A DNA stretch of 5,987 bases from Victivallales bacterium (GCA_029934175.1 JAOZMT010000150.1:1-5987), one strand, 5' to 3'. Positions 1-5,987 are shown, counted from the first letter of the stretch. Numbers and translations are program-made. The notes: generated from the letters alone by a model not told the origin.

Positions 1-56
1 GTGGAGCGAACAAGCATAAGAATTTACTTTACTTTTTGTAAAACTATATTTTTTTG

Positions 57-107
57 TGCTTCGCACACGCTAGGCAAGATGCCTGCGTTACTTTTTTTTG
101 CTTCGCA
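57..107. repeat. Paired TGCTTCGCA repeats flanking a hairpin
   Basis: The 9-mer TGCTTCGCA occurs at 57-65 and again at 99-107. Each copy forms its own small hairpin with a TTC loop: TGTGC/GCACA at 55-59 and 63-67, and TTGC/GCAA at 98-101 and 105-108. They bracket a third, stronger hairpin at 67-88. This patch is clearly richer in GC than the surrounding sequence. The compact repeat-hairpin-repeat layout resembles a short interspersed (REP-like) element. Whether it recurs elsewhere in the genome cannot be seen from here. Confidence 0.45.
67..99 (+). terminator. Probable intrinsic terminator of an upstream gene
   Basis: The left arm is ACGC (67-70) plus AGGCA (72-76), and the right arm is TGCCT (80-84) plus GCGT (85-88). 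This gives a 9-bp stem with one bulged T at 71 and a 3-nt AGA loop. After TAC (89-91, counting the T at 89) comes an unbroken T8 at 92-99. A GC-rich stem followed by a T-run is the hallmark of a rho-independent terminator reading left to right. It would end transcription of a gene lying left of the window and insulate the operon from it. Confidence 0.45.
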
Positions 108-120
108 AGTTTTATTGCTT

Positions 121-141
121 GGATTCTCTAAAATTGAATCC
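121..141. repeat. Inverted repeat GGATTC-N9-GAATCC
   Basis: Perfect 6-bp arms GGATTC (121-126) and GAATCC (136-141) flank a 9-nt AT-rich spacer. It sits between the terminator-like cluster and the operator-like palindrome. It could be a second regulator site or a minor hairpin. Six-base arms are short enough to occur by chance, so the call is weak. Confidence 0.25.
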
Positions 142-158
142 CGAAATGTTATTAATTC

Positions 159-192
159 TTACACTAAAGTGTAAAGTGCTTTTTAAGTGTAA
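159..192 (+). promoter_or_regulatory. Operator-like palindrome with a third half-site
   Basis: TTACACT (159-165), AA (166-167) and AGTGTAA (168-174) form a perfect inverted repeat with 7-bp arms and a 2-bp spacer. An additional identical half-site AGTGTAA lies at 186-192, 18 bp from the first in the same orientation and 39 bp before the start codon at 231. This is the typical layout for a dimeric repressor that also contacts a secondary half-site. I could not identify a convincing -35/-10 pair. TGTAAA (170-175) and TGTAAT (188-193), both embedded in the half-sites, are the nearest -10-like strings. The cognate regulator is not recognisable, and none of the four genes is an obvious repressor. 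Confidence 0.45.
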
Positions 193-230
193 TCTGAAAT
201 ATGGGATAAAAATAAACTAAAAGGAAAACT

Positions 231-1595
231 ATGAAATTAACAAATGCTCTTATTAAAGAGACTTTACTAAAACTACGGTATAAAGATAAAAAAGAAATTT
301 GCTTAAATCGCAAACTTTCTCCTCCAAAAAATTGCAAAGGAGATGATTTAGATGACTTTATAGCAATGCGAATTGATTCAACTAAAACAATTAAAGAGGT
401 TTTTAACTCATTATCGTTAGAAGATTCTTTTGCTTTATATATGTTAGGGAAATGCAAAAAAGGAATAGGACTAGATGATTTTTCTGGTATGATGGGCTAT
501 TCAAAATATTCCTTTGGTGAAAAATACCTAAAAATTATTTTTGATAGTTTACGAGATAAATTTATAAATAAAGGTGTTTTATTTGTAAAGTCTAACTCCA
601 ATCTTTGGCGAAAGAAATTTGAAAGATATGAGATTATCTTCCCCGAAGAATTTGCAAATTTGCTTATTCCGCAAATTCCTAAAGAGAATATGAAAAAAAT
701 GAAGTTTGATTTTGAAAATTTTAAAAGAAATATTAAAGACACAATTAATTATGATTTACTTGAGATTGGAGATAAACTTAAATCAAATCCGTTAACTTTT
801 AAAATAAAGGATGCTTCTCTATGTTTAAATAGTTCTGAAATAAAATCTATTTCAGCTGTAAGAAATAAACTTCTATCAATATGGACACAAGGTAAAATAC
901 GAAGAACCACAGGCGGTTTTGGAGAAAATACATATACCTTAAGAAAAGCTATTCTTAATTTAATACCAGATGGCAAAGCTATTGATATTGATTATCTTTT
1001 TGATTTATTCAAAACTTTTGATATTGAACCAAATGAAGATGACAAAGATGATTTTATTCAATATGGGATTGATTTAAATATTATTACAACTGATAAAAAG
1101 AAGAAGTTTTTAACTCTATTTCCTAAAGTCTCTGAAGATTGCATATATACGCAAGAAAAATTTAATGAAACTGAATCCAAAATATATGTTGAACTTGGAA
1201 AGGATGTAAATCTACAAGGTCTTTTATCATTATCAAAAATTGGAGAAGTTGGAATAGATAAAAAACATTTAACAATAACTCCTACTTTAATTGAAATTGC
1301 AAAAATAAATAAAGATGATGAGTTTTTTAAAGAAATTCTAAATCGTTCAGAGTTAGTTAAAGACATTGTCGATACTATTGTTAAACGCGAAAATAAAGTT
1401 AAGGTTCATTCAAACTTAGTCATTATTAAATTAAATAGTCTTGATATTGAAGGGACTTTGAAAGCATTGCATGAGGATGAACTTTTTGAACTTGGCGATG
1501 GATATTATGCTGTTGCTAAAAATAAAATTGATATAATTACTAAAACCGCAAAGCGAAAAGGTTTTATTCCTAAAATATTGGAGGAAGCAAGATGA
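231..1595 (+). CDS. Winged-helix protein with XPB-N-terminal-like C-terminal module (helicase-associated)
   Basis: This 454-residue, probably soluble and cytoplasmic protein has no membrane segment and no enzymatic motif. The start follows AAGGA (221-225). Residues about 50-145 look like a winged-helix unit, with helices around LSLEDSFALYML and then GVLFV and YEIIFPEEFANLL. A second helical/wing unit follows at about 205-300, starting VRNKLL. Residues about 317-450 align by eye with the N-terminus of the XPB helicase encoded downstream: KIYVEL, then LTITPTLIEI (347-356), VKVHSNLVIIKL (390-401) and YYAVAK...GFIP (425-447). This arrangement matches 'helicase-associated' proteins with the Pfam Helicase_C_3 type of domain, which neighbour bacterial XPB genes such as that of Mycobacterium. 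I infer a structural partner of the helicase. The stop overlaps the next start (ATGA, 1592-1595), suggesting translational coupling and paired expression. The family call is by pattern only; the exact function is unknown. Confidence 0.75.
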   Translation: MKLTNALIKETLLKLRYKDKKEICLNRKLSPPKNCKGDDLDDFIAMRIDSTKTIKEVFNSLSLEDSFALYMLGKCKKGIGLDDFSGMMGYSKYSFGEKYLKIIFDSLRDKFINKGVLFVKSNSNLWRKKFERYEIIFPEEFANLLIPQIPKENMKKMKFDFENFKRNIKDTINYDLLEIGDKLKSNPLTFKIKDASLCLNSSEIKSISAVRNKLLSIWTQGKIRRTTGGFGENTYTLRKAILNLIPDGKAIDIDYLFDLFKTFDIEPNEDDKDDFIQYGIDLNIITTDKKKKFLTLFPKVSEDCIYTQEKFNETESKIYVELGKDVNLQGLLSLSKIGEVGIDKKHLTITPTLIEIAKINKDDEFFKEILNRSELVKDIVDTIVKRENKVKVHSNLVIIKLNSLDIEGTLKALHEDELFELGDGYYAVAKNKIDIITKTAKRKGFIPKILEEAR

Positions 1596-3226
1596 AAAAT
1601 ATTAATTATAAATTTAATATTCAAAAAGATATTAATTTAATGATAGAATATGTGCGTGAGCGTTACACTAAATTACAACATCGTGTATTGGATTTTCAAA
1701 AGGGTGACAAAAAGCGATTGGCAAAACTTTTAAATCCACCTGAATGTTTTAATTATGATGATGAATGCGATGATGCTCTTTGGGCTTTTTATATTCTTGA
1801 AATATGCAGAAATCTAGATATTGTAAAGTATGACATAAAGGGGGAGTATGCTGGATGGCATAGTTGCGAACCATCATTTAAAGATAATTATGTAGAGTAT
1901 TTATCAAATAATAAGTTCGTTAAATTATCTCCATCAAAGAAGGAGAGAGCTATTTTAAAAGTCTTGATTAATAGGGATAGAGAATTTTATAATAACTCAA
2001 TTTTAGGAAGTAATACGCTTGAACTCTTTTCAAGATATGGCTCGGCGTGTAATATTACTAATGAAATGAATTATACTAAAGTTAGAAATAAATTATTACA
2101 AATTATTGGAGCTTACGCAAAAGATAAGAAAGTATTATTAAAAGACTTTATAGCATATCTTGAAAAAAATCATAGAGATTTAATTATTGATATAAAATTT
2201 ATGAAAAAAGCAAGTTGTAAAACTCGTTATGATACTATATACCCGAAATATGAATATCAGAATAGTTTAAATTTAGACTCAGACAAAGATGCTTTTGCTA
2301 TTGTTGAAGGTTATTTTGTTGTTAAATTTTTAGAAGGAGTTATGGCTGAAATGCAATTTGTAGAATTAGAATATGATGATGATTTTCCGACTGATTCAAC
2401 ATCTCGACTTCCATATTATGTAAAATCATTTCAATTAACTCAAAAATTTTTTCATATAATGAATCCTAATGATACTACATTGGATAAAGCTAAAATTACA
2501 ATAACCCCTGATTTTAAAATTTTTATAGAAGCTTATTTGTATCAATCTGAAATTTTGGAAAATCTTGCATATTTCGCAAAAATAAAATCTGAAGATAAGC
2601 ATTTGACTATATTGGAAATGAATAAAAAATTATGTCTTCAAAATATGGTAACAGATACAAAATTATTATCACCTGATGAGACTTTGAAGCTATTAAAAAT
2701 TGCGATTCCTGCAAATGTTGAGATTGAATTAAAAGAATGGGGTAAAAATTCAGATAAATTTATTATTTACGAAAACTATGGCGTTGTTGAAGCAAAACTA
2801 TTAAAAAAAGATTTACAAAAAGTTGATGATGCTATTGGAGAATATTTAGTAACAACAACAACAAATAATAAATATAAGATAGTTCGTAAACCAGACATTT
2901 GTTATAATAGATTAGAAAAAAAAGAGTTTGTTCCAGTTAAAGTAAAACAAAAGCTTAATGATTTAGATTTTGGCGTAAAAAAAACATCTTCTAAAAAGAA
3001 AGAATGTAAGAAACAAGTTGTAACAATTTCAGAAGAAAATTTTATTGGAATTAATATCAAGGACAATAAAATAAGAAAAGAAATTGTTGAAGAATTATCA
3101 AAAAAAGATGTAAATCCACTGATAAATGATAAATCTGGAGTTATAATATTCCAAGATAAATATCGTTCAAAATACTCGTCTTTAGTTGCTAAGTTAAAGA
3201 AAAAATATTTAATTGAATTAATATAA
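1592..3226 (+). CDS. Second helicase-associated winged-helix protein with XPB-N-like module and Lys-rich tail
   Basis: This 544-residue soluble protein starts at the ATG overlapping the previous stop and is preceded by a strong GGAGG (1580-1584). Residues about 55-200 are helical and winged-helix-like, including VKLSPSKKERAIL (110-122) and VRNKLL (164-169); the latter hexamer also occurs in the first protein. Residues 300-435 carry an XPB-N/Helicase_C_3-like module: KITITPDFKIFI, LAYFAKIKSEDKHLTI and IPANVEIELKEWGK (372-385), then YGVVEAK and YLVTTTT. The IP...W segment is the clearest family signature. A lysine-rich linker (about 450-475) then leads to an extra C-terminal region of some 65 residues (481-544), absent from the first protein and unrecognised. 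No nuclease or ATPase motif is visible. It is probably a divergent paralogue of the first protein and a second partner of the helicase. Two A8 runs (2916-2923, 2977-2984) lie in the linker region. Confidence 0.72.
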   Translation: MKNINYKFNIQKDINLMIEYVRERYTKLQHRVLDFQKGDKKRLAKLLNPPECFNYDDECDDALWAFYILEICRNLDIVKYDIKGEYAGWHSCEPSFKDNYVEYLSNNKFVKLSPSKKERAILKVLINRDREFYNNSILGSNTLELFSRYGSACNITNEMNYTKVRNKLLQIIGAYAKDKKVLLKDFIAYLEKNHRDLIIDIKFMKKASCKTRYDTIYPKYEYQNSLNLDSDKDAFAIVEGYFVVKFLEGVMAEMQFVELEYDDDFPTDSTSRLPYYVKSFQLTQKFFHIMNPNDTTLDKAKITITPDFKIFIEAYLYQSEILENLAYFAKIKSEDKHLTILEMNKKLCLQNMVTDTKLLSPDETLKLLKIAIPANVEIELKEWGKNSDKFIIYENYGVVEAKLLKKDLQKVDDAIGEYLVTTTTNNKYKIVRKPDICYNRLEKKEFVPVKVKQKLNDLDFGVKKTSSKKKECKKQVVTISEENFIGINIKDNKIRKEIVEELSKKDVNPLINDKSGVIIFQDKYRSKYSSLVAKLKKKYLIELI

Positions 3227-3240
3227 AAAAAGGAGAATAT

Positions 3241-3975
3241 ATGGAAAATATTAAAAATTTAGCTAAAAAATTAGATCAAGAACTATTGAAAGACATTCTT
3301 TTAATAGATGATGCGATGAAATTCTTAAAAAAAATTGAAAGAGAGTCATTTGTAAAGTTGACTCAAAAAGGAAATCTTCCTAGAAAATTTTGTCGAGAAT
3401 TTGCTGCAGAAGCTTTTACAAAGGATGAAGATATAGCATTATTAAAAAAAGAGCCAATTATGGGGGAGGAGGACTGCAAATACATTTTGCTTTTAAATAA
3501 TCTTACAGGGGCAAGTGGTTTTACAAAGAAAATTCACGGAAAGCGTTTTTTAACGAAGAAAGGTCAAAAAGTTCTTACGAGCAATGATAGATATCAAGTA
3601 TTCAAAGAAATGTTTCAAACATATATTTTAAAGTTAAATTGGAGTTATTTTGATATATTCCCTGAATGTCTAAGTTTCCGAACTAATATAGAAGGGACTC
3701 TTTTGTTACTTTATCAATTTGGAGATGAGTTTAAAAATGTTCAATTTCATCTAGATCGCTATATTGAGATTTGTCCTGAATGTAAAAATGATTTTTCTGA
3801 CACCCCATATATGTCTCGTGATAAAATGTTAAATTTGACATATATAAATAGGGTCTTGTTCAATTTTCTAAGATTATTTGGACTTGTAGAATTTGAAAAT
3901 TGTGAAAAAGAATTATCTGACATATTAATAAAAAGAACTATATTATTTGAAAATTTTATTGTTTCACCAATTTAA
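3241..3975 (+). CDS. Uncharacterised 'LTxxGNLP' winged-helix-like protein
   Basis: This 244-residue protein has AGGAG (3231-3235) five bases before its ATG and lies 14 nt after the second gene. Residues 38-50 read VKLTQKGNLPRKF, a motif I recognise from a poorly characterised bacterial family also seen in pRiA4b ORF-3-like and SEC-C-containing proteins. The other expected marks are present: FLTKKGQKVL (103-112), and LKLNWSYFD (130-138) after a helix, then a helical stretch LLLLYQFGDEF (154-164). A single CPEC (178-181) is too little for a standard zinc site unless other Cys or His residues help. The last 50 residues (VLFNFLRLFGLVEFE...) look like another winged-helix end. There is no catalytic motif, signal peptide or membrane segment. 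Its position between the module-bearing proteins and the helicase implies a shared complex or pathway. The role, perhaps nucleic-acid binding or scaffolding, is inferred. Confidence 0.6.
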   Translation: MENIKNLAKKLDQELLKDILLIDDAMKFLKKIERESFVKLTQKGNLPRKFCREFAAEAFTKDEDIALLKKEPIMGEEDCKYILLLNNLTGASGFTKKIHGKRFLTKKGQKVLTSNDRYQVFKEMFQTYILKLNWSYFDIFPECLSFRTNIEGTLLLLYQFGDEFKNVQFHLDRYIEICPECKNDFSDTPYMSRDKMLNLTYINRVLFNFLRLFGLVEFENCEKELSDILIKRTILFENFIVSPI

Positions 3976-3995
3976 AATATTAAGGAGAATATTCT

Positions 3996-5666
3996 ATGCC
4001 TTTTAATCCTGCAAATCCATTAATTGTTCAAAGTGACTTTACTGTTTTAGTTGAAGTTGATAATCCAAAATACGAAGAAACAAGAGATTCTTTGATGAGT
4101 TATGCTGAACTTGTTAAATCTCCTGAACATATTCATACTTATAAAATAACACCGCTTTCTATTTGGAATGCATGTGCCGCAAATCATCCTGCTGAAATGA
4201 TTATTGAAGACTTAGTCAAATATGCTAAATATGATATTCCAGAACAAATTATTGTGGGAATACAAGATTTTGCTTCAAGGTATGGTCGGCTAAAATTAAC
4301 TTCTGTAAATAATCTTTTACATTTAACTTCAGATGACAAATACATCGCTGAAGAAATTTATAAAAATAAAGATGTTAATAAATATTTTGATTCAAGAAAA
4401 GAAAATCTTGTATTTACAGTTAAACCACATAATCGTGGAGTTATAAAACAAGCATTAATTAAGGCTGGATTTCCAGTAGAAGACTTAGCTGGATATATTC
4501 AAGGCGAAGATTTAACTATTTCTTTAAGAAAAAATACGCTTGGAAATCAAAATTTTACTTTGAGAGATTATCAACAAAATGCTTGTGATGCGTTTTATGC
4601 AAATGGAAAAGTTTCAGGTGGTTCAGGGGTTGTTGTTATGCCGTGTGGTTCAGGAAAAACCATTATTGGAATGGGCTGTATGTCTCAAGTTAATACTTCA
4701 ACCTTGATTTTAACAACAAATATTACTGCTGTTAGACAATGGATGGCAGAACTCCTAGATAAAACGGAATTAACTGAAGACCAAATTGGAGAATATTCTA
4801 GTAAAAATAAAAATATTGCACCTGTAACAGTATCAACATATCAAATCCTCACATATCGAAAAAGTAAAAATGATGATTTTACGCATTTAAAATTATTTGA
4901 TGAACGGAATTGGGGGTTGATTATTTATGATGAAGTTCATACTTTGCCAGCTCCTGTTTTTCAAATAACATCATCAATTCAAGCTCGCAGGCGATTAGGT
5001 TTAACAGCAACACTTGTTCGAGAAGATGGGAAAGAAGATGATGTTTTCGCTTTAATTGGACCTAAGAAAGCAGAAATACCTTGGAAAGTTATGGAAAAAC
5101 AAGGTTGGATAGCAAAAGCTATTTGTTCGGAAATAAGAATTCATTTACCTGAAAGTTTACGAATGCCTTATGCCTTAGGAAATAGGCGAAGTCAATTTAG
5201 GATTGCATCTGAAAATCATGGAAAAACAACAATGGTAAAACAATTGATTAATAAGCATAAAAACGAGAAAATTTTAATAATAGGAATGTATGTGGACCAA
5301 TTAAAAGAAATATCTAAATTGCTTGATATTCCTGTATTAACTGGTTCTACAGGGCAAAAAAAGCGTGATTTAGTATTTGAACAATTTAAAAATGGTGACC
5401 TAAATATTTTGATTGTTTCTAAAATTGCTAATTTCGCAGTCGATTTACCTGATGCATCTGTTGCTATTCAAATATCTGGAACATTTGGTTCAAGGCAAGA
5501 AGAAGCTCAACGACTGGGACGGATTTTACGACCTAAAAAAAATAACAATCAAGCTCACTTTTACTCAATAATATCTCGTGATACGGTTGAACAAGAATTT
5601 GCTCTTAATCGTCAAATGTTTCTATGCGAACAAGGATATCAATATCATATAATTAATGAAGATTAA
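3996..5666 (+). CDS. xpb: XPB/ERCC3-type DNA helicase-translocase
   Basis: This is a complete 556-residue superfamily 2 helicase of the usual bacterial XPB length. AGGAG (3983-3987) precedes the ATG, 20 nt after the third gene. Residues about 8-165 form the XPB N-terminal accessory module: PLIVQSDFTVLVEV, YKITPLSIW (49-57), IPEQIIVGIQDF (81-92) and GFP (158-160). The core follows: FTLRDYQQ (187-194); Walker A GSGKT (218-222); TLILTTN (motif Ia, 236-242); DEVH (312-315); LTAT (336-339); the XPB-specific RED triad (342-344); KILIIG (425-430); SKIANFAVDLPDA (475-487); and motif VI QRLGRILRP (505-513). The C-terminus has the family ending FLCEQGY (542-548). All catalytic residues are intact, so an active ATPase is expected. 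Characterised relatives move 3' to 5' on DNA; archaeal XPB works with the nuclease Bax1, which is not seen here. The biological role in bacteria is unsettled, and excision repair is only one possibility. Confidence 0.96.
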   Translation: MPFNPANPLIVQSDFTVLVEVDNPKYEETRDSLMSYAELVKSPEHIHTYKITPLSIWNACAANHPAEMIIEDLVKYAKYDIPEQIIVGIQDFASRYGRLKLTSVNNLLHLTSDDKYIAEEIYKNKDVNKYFDSRKENLVFTVKPHNRGVIKQALIKAGFPVEDLAGYIQGEDLTISLRKNTLGNQNFTLRDYQQNACDAFYANGKVSGGSGVVVMPCGSGKTIIGMGCMSQVNTSTLILTTNITAVRQWMAELLDKTELTEDQIGEYSSKNKNIAPVTVSTYQILTYRKSKNDDFTHLKLFDERNWGLIIYDEVHTLPAPVFQITSSIQARRRLGLTATLVREDGKEDDVFALIGPKKAEIPWKVMEKQGWIAKAICSEIRIHLPESLRMPYALGNRRSQFRIASENHGKTTMVKQLINKHKNEKILIIGMYVDQLKEISKLLDIPVLTGSTGQKKRDLVFEQFKNGDLNILIVSKIANFAVDLPDASVAIQISGTFGSRQEEAQRLGRILRPKKNNNQAHFYSIISRDTVEQEFALNRQMFLCEQGYQYHIINED

Positions 5667-5687
5667 AAAGGATTTTCCATTAAATTA

Positions 5688-5710
5688 CAAGTTTTTTTAG
5701 AAAAAAATTG
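5688..5710. other. T7-AG-A7 palindrome after the operon
   Basis: CAA (5688-5690), a bulged G and T7 (5692-5698) face A7 (5701-5707) and TTG (5708-5710) across AG. This is a perfectly self-complementary A/T stem with a small loop, 22 nt after the helicase stop. It has no GC core, so it is a poor intrinsic terminator on the + strand. Read on the - strand it has the same shape. It may be a weak transcription stop or mRNA 3'-end stabiliser. Confidence 0.25.
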
Positions 5711-5879
5711 CAAAAAATCTCCCCCTCACTATAAAAACGCACTTTTTTTAATAATTTGTAATTAATTTACAGATAGTGGATATAAATCTACTTATTTTAT
5801 TAATTATAAATTATTTAAGTGATAACAACAAGATAAAACTCCTCAAAAACAGCAGGTTAAAAATCCCAAAAAACTGCAT

Positions 5880-5919
5880 CTTATTGTCTTGTTCTCTTAT
5901 TTTCTTATTTTCTTATTCC
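5880..5919 (+). repeat. 8-bp tandem repeat, consensus CTTATTTT (five units)
   Basis: Five consecutive 8-mers can be read without gaps: CTTATTGT (5880), CTTGTTCT (5888), CTTATTTT (5896), CTTATTTT (5904) and CTTATTCC (5912). The first two and the last are degenerate. A second pair, CTTATTTT-CTTGTTTT, lies at 5956-5971, in a different phase. Exact 8-bp periodicity in noncoding DNA suggests a slippage-prone simple repeat (VNTR-like) or part of a larger interspersed repeat that continues beyond the window. Confidence 0.6.
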
Positions 5920-5987
5920 CCAAATTCTAAAAATCTCATTTTATTCTTTTTTTCTCTTATTTTCTTGTTTTCTCAAATTTTAGTTGT

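Larger units (their letters stand above)
5667..5987. other. Gene-poor AT-rich region downstream of the helicase
   Basis: These 321 nt contain no convincing gene on either strand. They hold a T7/A7 palindrome just after the helicase, a CCCCC run at 5721-5725, a long AT-rich stretch (about 5740-5820), and then a T/C-rich tract from about 5880 to the edge. The strand asymmetry of the last 100 nt (pyrimidine-rich on +) stands out. No classical GC-stem terminator for the operon is present. Transcription may end at the A/T palindrome, be rho-dependent, or run on. Confidence 0.5.

Noticed and set aside
1..41. The 3' end of an upstream gene, with stops at 17-19 (frame 2) or 39-41 (frame 3).
   Set aside because: The following terminator makes an upstream gene plausible, but the fragments are too short to choose a frame or identify a product.
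23..50. Promoter-like TTTACT - 16 nt - TATATT.
   Set aside because: Such strings are frequent in AT-rich DNA, and this one lies upstream of the probable terminator, so it would not serve the operon well.
1..174. An open frame from GTG at position 1 through to TAA at 172-174 (57 codons).
   Set aside because: It runs straight through the hairpin cluster, the T8 run and the operator-like palindrome, and its translation is low-complexity and Phe/Leu-rich. It is more likely a chance opening in noncoding repeat DNA.
164..1366. Minus-strand open frames of 75-102 codons at 164-457, 497-742, 749-976 and 1058-1366.
   Set aside because: They lie opposite the well-supported first gene, lack ribosome-binding sites and give Ser/Phe/Lys-rich translations typical of antisense shadows.
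3768..3780. CPEC in the 244-aa protein as a zinc finger.
   Set aside because: Only one CxxC pair is present, with no nearby second Cys/His pair, so a classical zinc ribbon cannot be claimed.
231..5666. A Bax1-like or other nuclease partner for XPB.
   Set aside because: No PD-(D/E)xK, HNH, GIY-YIG or similar signature could be found by eye in the three accessory proteins.
5708..5735. Promoter-like TTGCAA - 16 nt - TATAAA reading rightwards after the helicase.
   Set aside because: Spacing is acceptable, but no gene follows within the window and the AT-rich background makes chance matches likely.
5667..5987. CRISPR array or mobile-element terminus suggested by the repeats.
   Set aside because: The repeats are contiguous 8-mers without spacers, and no transposase, attachment-site repeat or tRNA is visible at either flank.

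Overview
The window is an AT-rich bacterial segment built around one four-gene operon on the + strand (231-5666). Intergenic sequence lies on both sides (1-230 and 5667-5987). The standard bacterial code applies: TGA ends the first gene and TGG encodes Trp. Each gene has a clear purine-rich Shine-Dalgarno site. Bacterial XPB helicases with this N-terminal module are known from spirochaetes (Treponema) and actinobacteria. With the low GC and the simple T/C-rich and hairpin-type intergenic repeats, a spirochaete close to Treponema is my best guess. No rRNA or marker gene is present to prove it.

Layout. Positions 1-230 hold a cluster of small hairpins, the strongest followed by T8 (a likely terminator of an upstream gene). 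They also hold a short inverted repeat and a striking palindrome, TTACACT-AA-AGTGTAA, with an extra AGTGTAA downstream, just before the first gene. Then come four genes: a 454-aa and a 544-aa winged-helix protein, each ending in an XPB-N-terminal-type module; a 244-aa protein of an uncharacterised 'LTxxGNLP' type; and a complete 556-aa XPB/ERCC3-type superfamily 2 helicase. Gaps are a 4-nt overlap (ATGA), 14 nt and 20 nt, so one transcript is very likely. The last 321 nt hold no convincing gene, only a T7/A7 palindrome and an 8-bp tandem repeat.

How the genes may work together. The helicase is the only protein with a recognisable enzymatic core. Its N-terminal module (about residues 8-165) can be aligned by eye with the C-terminal parts of both larger upstream proteins, so one operon carries three divergent copies of the same accessory module. 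In eukaryotic TFIIH, the XPB N-terminal domain pairs with the similarly folded 'clutch' domain of p52/Tfb2, and p52 is itself winged-helix repeats followed by that clutch. The two upstream proteins have the same order of parts. I therefore propose, as inference, that the operon encodes a minimal TFIIH-core-like XPB translocase with two p52-like partners and a fourth protein of unknown role. It could serve DNA repair, transcription-linked remodelling or defence. No nuclease, methyltransferase or membrane protein is visible in the window.
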